Source: Aradus depressus
Taxonomy: Eukaryota; Arthropoda; Insecta; Hemiptera; Aradidae
DNA length: 64,000 bases
Reading direction: 5' to 3'
NCBI GenBank assembly: GCA_963662175.1
Contig: OY759216.1
Location: 50,299,087-50,363,086 of the forward strand
Shown: positions 60,301 through 64,000 of the stretch, in pieces
Position numbering within the stretch: the stretch's first letter is position 1
Layout: every line of letters starts with the position of its first letter
Notes under the pieces: model-generated
Told to the model about the DNA's origin: nothing
Seen by the model: the letters and a program-made list of their open reading frames with translations, nothing else
Database searches by the model: none
Made by a program: the position numbers and the translations under genes

Positions 60301-60562
60301 GACACTTTTCTCAAATGTGTTTTGATCAAATACAGAAACTTCAAGTGATTGAAGTTCAATATCCTGAAAATTATTTATAAAAATAAAAGAAAACACAACA
60401 AAATAGAGGTGTTACAATATATTTACAAATGGCACAATCAGCGAAAATAGAGACAAATCTTTATCGTACCTGTTGATCTTTGGAAACGCGTTCTATTTCA
60501 GAGACGTCAACGCGAAAATTAGACGAAGATATACCAACACACTCACTGTTATCATCTTCCAT
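30498..60562 (-). CDS. ERCC6: DNA repair ATPase ERCC6 / CSB (18 coding exons)
   Basis: Complete ERCC6 (CSB, Rad26) gene, read from the ATG at 60562 to the TAG at 30498. The product is a nuclear SNF2-family ATPase that acts on stalled RNA polymerase II to start transcription-coupled nucleotide excision repair. The exons total 3561 nt (1186 aa) with all phases compatible. The protein has an acidic/basic N-terminus, then helicase motifs I (GDEMGLGKT, exon 6), II (DEGH, exon 8), III ([11 protein letters not shown], exon 9), and V-VI ([22 protein letters not shown], exon 13). The CSB-specific block [13 protein letters not shown] (here [17 protein letters not shown]) and AIFAGTGSE follow in exon 14, HLVKRRRY in exon 15, and a UBA-like C-terminus in exons 16-18. 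It is shorter than human CSB (about 1490 aa), mainly in the disordered linkers. Introns are filled with SINEs, LINEs and MITEs. There is no sign of pseudogenisation. Confidence 0.95.
31473..31617 (-). CDS. ERCC6: ERCC6 exon 17
   Basis: Residues 1085-1133. Acceptor ctacttttttag, donor CAG|gtaac. Contains [12 protein letters not shown] and [14 protein letters not shown], matching the CSB C-terminal ubiquitin-binding region. Confidence 0.88.
31660..31830 (+). repeat. tRNA-derived SINE, 5'-truncated
   Basis: Starts at the 'ggatggtcccgagcctgtacgatg' segment and ends 'gaatgagtcataat'. It lies 43 bp from ERCC6 exon 17, on the acceptor side of the intron. Confidence 0.82.
32089..32199 (+). pseudogene. 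Calpain-family exon, isolated on the plus strand
   Basis: One uninterrupted frame of 37 codons ([17 protein letters not shown], then HVTDMKRV) matches the calpain protease-core segment that carries the active-site His (G-L-hydrophobic-K/R-GHAYxVT). It is bounded by a tttgatccag acceptor and an ag|gtagga donor, as a true exon would be. No other calpain exon is seen within several kilobases on either side. It sits in the ERCC6 intron between exons 16 and 17, antisense to ERCC6. Most likely it is a duplicated gene fragment; an exon of a nested gene whose other exons lie outside the window is the alternative. The frame has no stop, so the copy may be young. Confidence 0.7.
32383..33930 (+). mobile_element. 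R1-clade LINE, 5'-truncated, with TSD and poly(A)
   Basis: Insertion between two copies of gtatagg (32383-32389 and 33924-33930), ending in a 13-A tail at 33911-33923. It is GC-rich compared with the host intron around it. Only the C-terminal part of ORF2 and the 3' UTR are present. Confidence 0.85.
32413..33642 (+). CDS. R1-clade LINE ORF2, C-terminal 409 aa
   Basis: Intact 409-codon frame encoding the RT from its palm motif [15 protein letters not shown] through the catalytic AYVDDLVV (about residues 46-53), the R1 thumb (TYLGVRIG), a helical linker and the C-terminal zinc-knuckle-like [19 protein letters not shown] at 33640-33642. R1 elements are usually found in 28S rDNA, although the clade also has members that insert elsewhere; this one sits in an ERCC6 intron. 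With no endonuclease or 5' promoter it is dead, but its lack of internal stops suggests a recent insertion. Confidence 0.88.
   Translation: MSQRYASTTAEVTRGCPQGSVLGPTLWGILFDELLRDLENRGFKTIAYVDDLVVTVHADSRAALTQRAETAIGHIDSWCCANKLALSPGKTLALLARGRTDARHPLVIRYHGLRVECPATVTYLGVRIGPGLNVTPHAVAIKERTIAIFNALSCLARATWGLGYSPCRAIYTGVFEAVARYAAAGWWHHPTKRQRVILVQAQRTALLRVTKAYRTVSMAALQVLAGAPPIDLVLDGAVASYHCRRNLPLRVDTDEPLRLALEEELHGQSRPERCKDIVQEWIVDKWQQRWSQSSDGRTTWAYFPNVRARLESVWVTPDHWTSQILSGHGDFNSKLFFFKKKDSPNCSCGGVETAEHVVLECPLYDGPRVELIRRTGSYLGLNPRKLMTEADYPEFGRFVASWRKVKKAV
33931..35527. other. ERCC6 intron, weak repeats only
   Basis: No gene seen. Two diverged copies of a ~110-bp segment ('caaggaggagtct...' and 'aatggaggagtctatgggtgataagtgagg') occur at about 34260-34380 and 34820-34940. 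Confidence 0.4.
35528..35681 (-). CDS. ERCC6: ERCC6 exon 16
   Basis: Residues 1034-1084. Contains [27 protein letters not shown], a signature CSB block. The donor is placed at ACAAA|gtaaca, because it alone gives the phase required by exon 17; reading on would meet a TAA at once. Confidence 0.88.
35830..35970. repeat. 39-bp tandem repeat
   Basis: About 3.6 units of 'cttgattagttcatacgaa' + 'catataactcgaatgtattg', nearly identical, within an ERCC6 intron. Confidence 0.9.
36533..37106 (-). CDS. ERCC6: ERCC6 exon 15 (largest exon)
   Basis: Residues 843-1033. Encodes the Lys/Ser/Glu-rich linker after the ATPase core with basic nuclear-localisation-like clusters ([16 protein letters not shown]), then the conserved HLVKRRRY and [12 protein letters not shown]. 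Ends in phase 1. Confidence 0.93.
37225..37575 (-). repeat. Dispersed repeat family B
   Basis: Reverse-strand copy with 'aaatttcgtgttgacacattc', 'tagtcagaagg' and 'attgataggtgtcgtcctta'. Lies in the intron before exon 15. Confidence 0.5.
37962..38132 (-). CDS. ERCC6: ERCC6 exon 14
   Basis: Residues 786-842. Completes [16 protein letters not shown], then [19 protein letters not shown] and [10 protein letters not shown], all diagnostic of CSB. Donor GAA|gtaagt. Confidence 0.95.
38238..38323 (-). repeat. Palindromic-family monomer with degenerate hammerhead-like motif
   Basis: On the minus strand: CTGAAGA, TAGCTTAAGCC, GAAATCGGTG. The expected cleavage position is G, which hammerheads do not accept. 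Flanked by gttcaac-containing repeats. Confidence 0.4.
38386..38422 (-). ncRNA. Hammerhead-like motif, mutated
   Basis: Core reads CTGAAAA (the invariant G8 is A) and stem II has an A-C mismatch. Stem III AGTACT and stem I are kept. Expected to be inactive. Confidence 0.4.
38476..38513 (+). ncRNA. Hammerhead-like motif, mutated
   Basis: CTGAAGA and the GGTA-GCAA-TACC hairpin are intact, but the conserved GAAA is AAAA. Expected to be inactive. Confidence 0.4.
38670..38895 (+). repeat. tRNA-derived SINE, truncated both ends
   Basis: Runs from the end of the head ('tcgaaaccaggccgaggccc') to 'gaaagagcgctct'; tail absent. Confidence 0.82.
39270..39545 (+). repeat. Dispersed repeat family B
   Basis: Copy with 'aatgaatgtattgacatg', 'ggatgacacctatcaatttt' and 'agcggaattgaccaaaggg'. 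Confidence 0.5.
39841..40044 (-). CDS. ERCC6: ERCC6 exon 13
   Basis: Residues 718-785. Helicase motifs V and [42 protein letters not shown]. Donor GAGAAG|gtacaa is set by the join to exon 14. Confidence 0.96.
40333..40540 (+). repeat. Foldback repeat with degenerate hammerhead-like end
   Basis: Arms 40333-40378 and 40432-40485 are inverted copies (tgtgaaatta...aggcct). To the right, 'cccgaagaagggcc...cccgaaat' echoes the core of the other palindromes but has lost the first T and G. Confidence 0.45.
40541..41072. other. ERCC6 intron, nothing recognised
   Basis: No gene or repeat boundary seen. Confidence 0.4.
41073..41183 (-). CDS. ERCC6: ERCC6 exon 12 (GC donor)
   Basis: Residues 681-717, with [21 protein letters not shown]. 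The join to exon 13 puts the donor at AACAAG|gctagt, a non-canonical GC-AG intron; no GT donor gives a workable frame nearby. Confidence 0.9.
41450..41720 (-). repeat. tRNA-derived SINE, head missing
   Basis: From the 'tgacccgggctttgac' tail to 'aaaaaacctaagttcttgg'. The 'tcatatcgcctcctactagagcgctc' block is well kept. Confidence 0.83.
41870..41945 (+). repeat. Retroelement tail with hammerhead-like remnant
   Basis: 'gaccgaaggaaaggg...ccccgaaatatcgacc' followed by A/T-rich sequence, similar in layout to 2566-2640 and 40500-40540 but more diverged. Confidence 0.35.
42216..42353 (-). CDS. ERCC6: ERCC6 exon 11
   Basis: Residues 635-680. Start of the second RecA-like lobe: [28 protein letters not shown]. 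Acceptor tttaaag, donor AAG|gtaacc. Confidence 0.95.
43170..43466 (-). CDS. ERCC6: ERCC6 exon 10
   Basis: Residues 536-634. Contains [24 protein letters not shown] and [15 protein letters not shown], typical of CSB. Donor CTG|gtaagt (written gtaagttt). Confidence 0.96.
43600..43735 (-). mobile_element. Palindromic-family element, single arm
   Basis: One arm of the family (aaatattgtctatttcac...cacgacttaac) without its inverted partner. It shares 'cacgacttaacaaatact' with the 38.4-kb copy. A tail-like tttcacaatatctc occurs further on at 43820. Confidence 0.62.
43643..43680 (-). ncRNA. Hammerhead-ribozyme-like motif, intact core
   Basis: Minus strand: GTGG, CTGAAGA, U, GGTA-GCAA-TACC hairpin, GAA, AGTACT, C, CCAT. 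Stem I has four pairs counting G-U, stem II four with a GNRA loop, stem III two. It shares the unpaired U of the other copies. Confidence 0.6.
44489..44686 (-). CDS. ERCC6: ERCC6 exon 9
   Basis: Residues 470-535. Helicase motif [14 protein letters not shown], then LWSLFDF-like sequence ([14 protein letters not shown]) and GGYANAS, closely CSB-like. Confidence 0.96.
44690..45950. other. ERCC6 intron, no gene seen
   Basis: AT-rich intron with no strong feature. A fragment with 'cctggtgatgaaggcagcc' at 45171 hints at another degraded retroelement tail. Confidence 0.4.
45959..46125 (-). CDS. ERCC6: ERCC6 exon 8
   Basis: Residues 414-469. [12 protein letters not shown] and motif II in [15 protein letters not shown]. 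Donor AAG|gtaatg. Confidence 0.96.
46185..46450 (-). repeat. Dispersed repeat family B
   Basis: Reverse-strand copy: 'cattcattatattagtagttat', 'gaaaatgtatagatgaatcc', 'accgattacataactt'. Confidence 0.5.
47156..47503 (+). repeat. tRNA-derived SINE, full length
   Basis: 348-bp copy with a perfect 12-bp duplication, tatattgtataa (47144-47155 and 47504-47515). The head has an A-box-like tagctcagtggt and a B box gggttcgaaaccc, so it may have carried an internal Pol III promoter. A good reference for the family. Confidence 0.93.
47560..47896 (+). repeat. tRNA-derived SINE, full length, next to ERCC6 exon 7
   Basis: 337-bp copy with a 9-bp duplication, aaatataaa (47551-47559 and 47897-47905). Ends 20 bp before the last base of ERCC6 exon 7 (47926), in the intron just after its splice donor and antisense to ERCC6. 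Confidence 0.93.
47926..48053 (-). CDS. ERCC6: ERCC6 exon 7
   Basis: Residues 371-413. [20 protein letters not shown] (motif Ia region) and [11 protein letters not shown]. Donor CTG|gtaata. Confidence 0.95.
48170..48722 (+). pseudogene. Unidentified coding-like remnant
   Basis: An open frame at 48411-48722 (104 codons, TGA at the end) has a protein-like composition with [17 protein letters not shown] and [18 protein letters not shown]. It resembles C-terminal pieces of anonymous transposon-borne proteins in insect genomes, though I cannot name one. The 240 bp before it repeat 'gaaaaaccagc / gaagaaccagc' motifs. It lies in the ERCC6 intron between exons 6 and 7. Confidence 0.4.
48985..49140. 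repeat. (TA)n microsatellite
   Basis: Long TA repeat with a few interruptions. Confidence 0.95.
49702..49854 (-). CDS. ERCC6: ERCC6 exon 6
   Basis: Residues 320-370. [13 protein letters not shown] and helicase motif I (Walker A) [14 protein letters not shown]. Donor TGTAG|gttagt. Confidence 0.97.
49975..50370 (+). repeat. Dispersed repeat family B
   Basis: Among the best copies: 'cagctatacgaagtatagggg', 'tttcatgttttccgactt', '(tg)n tctgtgaactcggtaac', 'cctataagcacgacaac'. Confidence 0.6.
50735..50945 (+). repeat. tRNA-derived SINE, head missing
   Basis: From 'aacttaagcttgattgatggtccc' to 'ataacccgggccacc'. A separate tRNA-like B-box fragment (gggttcgaatcc) lies at 50460-50472. Confidence 0.75.
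51480..51586. other. T-rich intron segment
   Basis: T-rich stretch before the next SINE; nothing else seen. Confidence 0.4.
51587..51719 (+). repeat. tRNA-derived SINE, head only
   Basis: Best-preserved tRNA-like head (gagggcgccggtagctt, B box gggttcgaaaccc), ending abruptly at 'gtccttca'. Confidence 0.88.
52521..53060. mobile_element. Mariner-type MITE with TA duplication
   Basis: Inverted termini of about 28 bp (ggggtcaatcataaatta...acgtaaggc at the left; gccttacgtaatttatgaatggcccc at the right) between TA dinucleotides (52521-52522 and 53059-53060). Internal DNA is non-coding with a 22-base G run (52561-52582) and a 12-bp hairpin, tggcgctat/atagcgcca. Termini and TA target indicate a Tc1/mariner-derived MITE. 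Confidence 0.78.
53146..53477 (-). repeat. tRNA-derived SINE, full length
   Basis: Complete reverse-strand copy with a 9-bp duplication, aggttatat (53137-53145 and 53478-53486). Confidence 0.93.
53540..53860 (+). repeat. Dispersed repeat family B
   Basis: Starts 'tacttcctcagctatacgaagtgc' and has 'tgtctgtgaacacgataact' and 'gtaatgaatgtatcgacatg'. Confidence 0.55.
54232..54410 (+). repeat. tRNA-derived SINE, 5'-truncated
   Basis: Starts at 'tactcgttaaagacccctg' and ends in the 'catgaatcataaaacctaacct' tail. Confidence 0.85.
54508..54706 (+). pseudogene. LINE ORF2 C-terminus and 3' tail
   Basis: About 45 codons ([22 protein letters not shown], continuing to [14 protein letters not shown] and TAG at 54643-54645) match the extreme C-terminus of I/Jockey-type LINE ORF2 proteins. 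A short 3' UTR with 'gatccgacgttaaataaa' and an A tract follows. Severely 5'-truncated. Confidence 0.6.
55016..55410 (+). repeat. Dispersed repeat family C
   Basis: Begins 'taatacccggcgttgcccggggaactttgact' and is related to 61488-62158: both share 'gacagtacattcatgatgttataattttcaattattcat'. Ends in 'gctttatatatata'. Confidence 0.7.
55540..55600 (-). repeat. tRNA-derived SINE, tail fragment
   Basis: 'gccgggcttaaaatacgaggtcatatcgcctaatacc' only. Confidence 0.6.
55710..55851 (-). CDS. ERCC6: ERCC6 exon 5
   Basis: Residues 273-319. Encodes an acidic stretch ending [11 protein letters not shown], directly upstream of the ATPase core, as in CSB. The donor TACAA|gtgagt supplies the phase required by exon 6, and the first codon is shared with exon 4. 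Confidence 0.92.
56498..56629 (-). CDS. ERCC6: ERCC6 exon 4
   Basis: Residues 229-272. Basic run [12 protein letters not shown] (nuclear-localisation-like) followed by the acidic [14 protein letters not shown], matching the acidic region of CSB in position. Confidence 0.88.
56885..57105 (-). repeat. Dispersed repeat family B
   Basis: Ends at 'ccccagctctacgaagtataagagaagttatgtaat'. Confidence 0.55.
57280..57347. repeat. (TA)n microsatellite
   Basis: About 33 uninterrupted TA repeats followed by T-rich DNA. Confidence 0.95.
57463..57960 (+). repeat. Probable LINE 3' UTR with A-rich tail
   Basis: GC-rich start ('gtgctggtgatgaccggattc', 'ctgctggacagtgg') turning to T-rich DNA and ending 'gtacagattgtagaataaataaataaaa', a typical non-LTR tail. 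No coding sequence is recognised. It stops 68 bp short of ERCC6 exon 3. Confidence 0.5.
58028..58371 (-). CDS. ERCC6: ERCC6 exon 3
   Basis: Residues 114-228. Lys-rich linker with [19 protein letters not shown] and [11 protein letters not shown], then a Ser/Tyr-rich [14 protein letters not shown]. Donor GCAG|gtagca. Confidence 0.9.
58445..58710 (-). repeat. Dispersed repeat family B with C-run
   Basis: Family B copy containing an uninterrupted C run (58495-58514). Confidence 0.55.
58865..59235 (-). repeat. Dispersed repeat family B
   Basis: Long copy: 'aatcaataggtgtcgtctta', 'ttcgtgtcgacacattc', 'accgattacataattta', 'tgtgtagctgggg'. Confidence 0.6.
59592..59885 (-). repeat. tRNA-derived SINE
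   Basis: Nearly full reverse copy from 'tacgaggtcatatcgcctactac' to the head at 'gcacgcagaccattaaccc'. Confidence 0.82.
60116..60363 (-). CDS. ERCC6: ERCC6 exon 2
   Basis: Residues 32-113. Acidic N-terminal region with [19 protein letters not shown]. Acceptor aattttcag, donor CCAG|gtatgt. Confidence 0.9.
60470..60562 (-). CDS. ERCC6: ERCC6 exon 1 (start codon)
   Basis: Residues 1-31 from the ATG at 60562-60560 ([14 protein letters not shown]...). Donor CAACAG|gtacga. Chosen as the start because it is the first ATG of a short acidic N-terminus and stops or AT-rich DNA lie upstream. Confidence 0.85.
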
Positions 60563-61487
60563 TATGTACAATATTCAGACTTCATTAAAAAAATAAATAC
60601 AAAATCAAATGATGTTAACACTACTTCACGATAAAATAAAAACAAACAATCAGGATGCACTATTCTACGAGGGGAGGTTACACAGTAATTTTCACGCAGG
60701 CGTGTATCGCAAGCACAGAGAAATAAACATTTTCTTGAAAGAAGTCAGAACATTTTTGTAGTTATTTTAACAAATATTTATCATAGATAAACAAATTTTC
60801 TACAATGGATATGAATTTTGCAAGTTGGCGTTTTCTACTAAGATAGGGGGGCGCAACGGCTAGCCTTGTTATTATAAAACATTAGTGTTAAGTTTTTAAC
60901 CATAATCTTAAATAGTATATTGCAATAATGTTGAATAATTTTTAATCAGTTTTTCTTGAATTTATGTTTATGAGAAAATGATTTTATACAAACTATGTAT
61001 AAAATCATTTTGTCAGAAATCTATGACGGCTGTAATGGAATAACCATTTTTATGGCCAATATGCACAGAACATCAGGCCAAGAGGAGGAAAAAAAAAAAT
61101 GGAATAACCAAAGCTTCTGAATTATCAAGCAGCATAATTACATATGTATTTATATGGTAAGATTTTGAACTTTGTTCTTTCTATTTTCCATTAACCTAAA
61201 AAAAATACACCCAAAATTCTTGCGTTTTATACTCTAACTTTCCAACAAGCTTGTAATAAAATGAAGATATCTTTTATTGTATAGATTACAAGCCCCTAAC
61301 GTTTTTTTATGAAGAAATATTGAAGTTTCTCTTCTCACGTCTCTAGTGACATTTTATTCATTTTGAATTTCAGGATATGTGGGCTGTCAGCGATATTCTA
61401 AAATATTGACAGTATTACTGACCGTGTAAGGTGCTTTTTAGGAGCACGACTGAATATGCCACTGCTTTTATCCATCACTAGCAGTAA
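60563..61487. other. ERCC6 5' flank
   Basis: Should hold the 5' UTR and promoter of ERCC6. No clear TATA box or initiator could be chosen in this AT-rich DNA. A short inverted repeat (atgattttatacaaa...tatgtataaaatcat, about 60977-61007) is the only structure noted. Confidence 0.4.
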
Positions 61488-62158
61488 TACCCGGCGTTGC
61501 TCGGGGAACTTTGACTTTTCACCTAATATCTCTCATTCGAATCCAATTCAATTCTCCGACAGTACATTCATGATGTTATAATTTTCAATTATTCATATAG
61601 AATAAGCCTTATAGTACTTCAACGGCAGACACCACAGCTAGTATCTGCTTAACACCGGTGTACAGAAGAAGAGAAAGCTACATGTGAAATTCCTCCAGCT
61701 TAATGCACCCCACCCTTAGGTTAAAAAAGGTGAAACGTCACAACGAATTTTCAAATTTTGTTTTGAAATTACTACATGTGAAATTCCATGACAATCCGAC
61801 CATTAGGTAATGAGCTACCACGATTTATATACTTAAGTCTACCCCCACTATCCTCCCATTCGTTCAATATCTTGAGAGGTCACAAACCCTATTTTTCTAT
61901 TTGGCCTTTAAGAATACTACATGTGAAATTTCATGATAATCCGACCATTAGTTAATGAGCTACCGGTATCTTTATATTTAGGCCTATCCCCACCACCCCC
62001 CCGTTCCCGTTCAAAATGTTGGGACGCCACATAGCCTATTATTCTACTGGGATCATAAGAATGCTACATGTGAAGTTTCATAAAAACCCGTCGAGCCGTT
62101 TGGGCGTGATGCTGGAACAAACAAACAAATAAACCCAGTTTCAGCTTTATAATATAGA
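61488..62158 (+). repeat. Dispersed repeat family C
   Basis: Begins 'taatacccggcgttgctcggggaactttgact', as at 55016. It contains internal near-duplications of 'ctacatgtgaaattccatgacaatccgaccatta' (about 61770-61810, 61915-61955 and 62050-62090). Confidence 0.72.
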
Positions 62159-62159
62159 T

Positions 62160-64000
62160 TTTTTCCTTGATAATATTAGTTGGAGCCAAACGGAAACGTA
62201 TTTTTTCTTGTTGGAAGATCTAGACGGGGCTCTTAGTTTAACTGACTTATATTATTTATTTTTTTAAATATCCTTGAGCACATCGTCCTTCGGTTGGGAC
62301 TTTCCCGATACATCTGAATTTGTCTTTGGTTGACCATCTTCATTTATGGTCGCTGCCTATCTACCAACATATATTAATTTGTTTTTCAGAAAATATGTCA
62401 AAACGGTACCTCAAAGCCCACTTATATTCCACATTTCTTCCTTGAAAATTTTAGTTGGAACCAAACGGTAACTTATTTTATCTTACTATGGAGTCTATCG
62501 AGCTCAGGATCGCCACTTAGAAATCTAGCAAAGGCATTTAGGTCAAATGTTTTAATCGAGAAGATAAAAATAAATTTGAGCATGTCGTCCTTCGGAATGG
62601 ACTTTAGGCTATGATCGAGGGCCTTTTTGTATGTCAGGTGCTTGATAATGAGTCGTATGTTATGTAACTAAACCTGGGTAGCTGAAATTTCACTTAGGTT
62701 AAAAAAACCTTGAGCACGTCGTCCTTCGGATGGGAGTTACCCGATATATCTGAATCTGTCTATCAGTTTCAACAGATATTAAATCTAAAAACCGTTTAAA
62801 AGCGAGAAATTTGAAAAATGGAGTTTACCGAGCTCAGGATCGCCATTTAGAAATCTAGCCAAGTAACATAGGTCAGATGTTTTAATCGGGAAAATGAAAA
62901 TAAATTAGAGCACGTCGTCTTTCGGATGGGACTCCCGATACATCTGAATCTTTCTTTGGTTGACCATCTTCGATTCTGGATGCTGCCTATCTACCAACAT
63001 AGCTGTATTAATTTGTTTTTCAGAAAATATGTCAAAACGGTACCTCCAAGGCCAGTTATATTCCACATTTCTTCCTTGATAATTTTAGTTGGAACCAAAC
63101 GGTAACTTATTTTATCATACATGTGGAATCTATCGAGCTCAGGATCGCCACTTAGAAATCTAGCCAAGGCACTTAGGTCAGATGTTTTATTCGAGAAGAT
63201 AAAAATAAATTTGAGCACGTCGTCCTTCGGATTGGACTTTAGGCTATGATCGAGGGTCTTTTCGTATGTCAGGTACTCGACAATGAGTCGTATGTTACGT
63301 ATCTAAACCTGGGTAGCTGAAATTTCACTTAGGTTAAAAATAACCTTGAGCACGTCGTCCTTCGGATGGGACTTCCACGATATATCTGAATCTATCAGTT
63401 TTAACAAATATTAAATCTAAAAACTGTTAAAAAGCGAGAAAATTGAAGAATGGGATTAGCCCGACTTTTTTTGCTAAACATTTTTATTTCGATTTTTGTG
63501 TAGGATTCAGATATCCCGGTTGTACATCAGTTTTAACAAATATTAAAACTAAAAACCGTTTAAAAGCGAGAAATTTGAAGAATGGAGTTTACCGAGCTCA
63601 GGATCGCCATTTCGAAATCTAGCCAAGTCAATTAGGTCAGATGTTTTAATCGGTAAGATGAAAATAAATTTGAGCACGTCGTCCTTCGGATGGGACTTTC
63701 CCGATACATCTGAATCTTTCTTTGGTTGACCATCTTCGTTTCTGGATGCTGCCTATCTACCAACATAGAAGTATTAATTTGTTTTTCAGAAAATATGTCA
63801 AAACGGTACCTCAAAGCCCACTTATATTCCACATTTCTTCCTTGATAATTTTAGTTGGAACCAAACGGTAACTTATTTTAACATACATATGGAGTCTATC
63901 GAGCTCAGGATCGCCACTTAGAAATCTAGCCAAGGCACTTAGGTCGTATGTTACGTATCTAAACCTGGGTAGCTGAAATTTCAATTACGTTAAAAATAAC
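62160..64000 (+). repeat. Long-period tandem array, runs off the window
   Basis: Successive copies share 'ggttgaccatcttc' (62327, 62957 and 63724), 'caaaacggtacctc', 'ttccttgataattttagttgga' and 'cgagctcaggatcgcca'; spacing is about 630 and 767 bp. Each unit also contains several 'gagcacgtcgtccttcgga' segments, the central part of the SINE, so the unit probably arose from amplified SINE-containing DNA. Confidence 0.8.

Noticed and set aside
62991..63832. Short minus-strand frames in the tandem array
   Set aside because: Repeated with the array units and without protein features.

Overview
This is an animal nuclear genome window, almost certainly from an insect. Evidence: one host gene split into 18 short exons over 30 kb, Pol III-type tRNA-derived SINEs with target-site duplications, an R1-clade LINE, BEL/Pao and Ty3-gypsy elements, and two env genes of the insect errantivirus / baculovirus-F type. 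A large, repeat-rich hemipteran-like genome would fit, but the sequence does not settle the order or species. Genes are sparse and at least half of the window is recognisable mobile-element debris.

Host gene. The minus strand from 60562 down to 30498 carries a complete ERCC6/CSB (Cockayne syndrome B, Rad26-type SNF2 ATPase) gene. I traced 18 coding exons whose phases agree at every junction and sum to 3561 nt (1186 codons plus stop). Seventeen introns are GT-AG and one has a GC donor. Introns hold most of the repeats in the right half. One calpain-family exon (32089-32199, plus strand) lies in the intron between exons 16 and 17.

Left half, 1-29.8 kb: a transposon graveyard. 1-6.1 kb has SINE copies, a palindromic element, a MITE and a Jockey-type LINE tail. 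6.3-8.1 kb is the 5' end of a BEL/Pao element (minisatellite in the LTR, 83-bp tandem repeats in the leader, then the start of gag). 8.13-19.6 kb is a GC-rich env-carrying gypsy-type element with broken pol, a deleted integrase core, an unrecognised ~190-aa ORF and a frameshifted env. Into it is inserted a younger mag-like gypsy element (8992-13515, identical 136-bp LTRs, TSD gttac), which itself carries a palindromic element with a 12-bp TSD. 20.6-29.8 kb is a composite errantivirus (two unlike LTRs, gag, integrase, env) broken by a palindromic element carrying a LINE, and by a second LINE whose ORF1 and ORF2 are fused by a deletion.

Right half: ERCC6 exons separated by SINEs, an R1-like LINE, a mariner-type MITE, dispersed repeat families, microsatellites and, from 62.2 kb to the window end, a long tandem array.

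Most notable signal: a family of palindromic, Penelope-like elements whose two arms each carry a hammerhead-ribozyme-like core (CTGANGA, a GG/CC hairpin, GAAA, a palindromic stem III). The best copies are at 23747-23844 and 43643-43680. The next is the unrecognised ORF at 16463-17083, between pol and env of the GC-rich element. No feature here works as an operon; the mobile elements matter to the host mainly as intron content close to ERCC6 exons.
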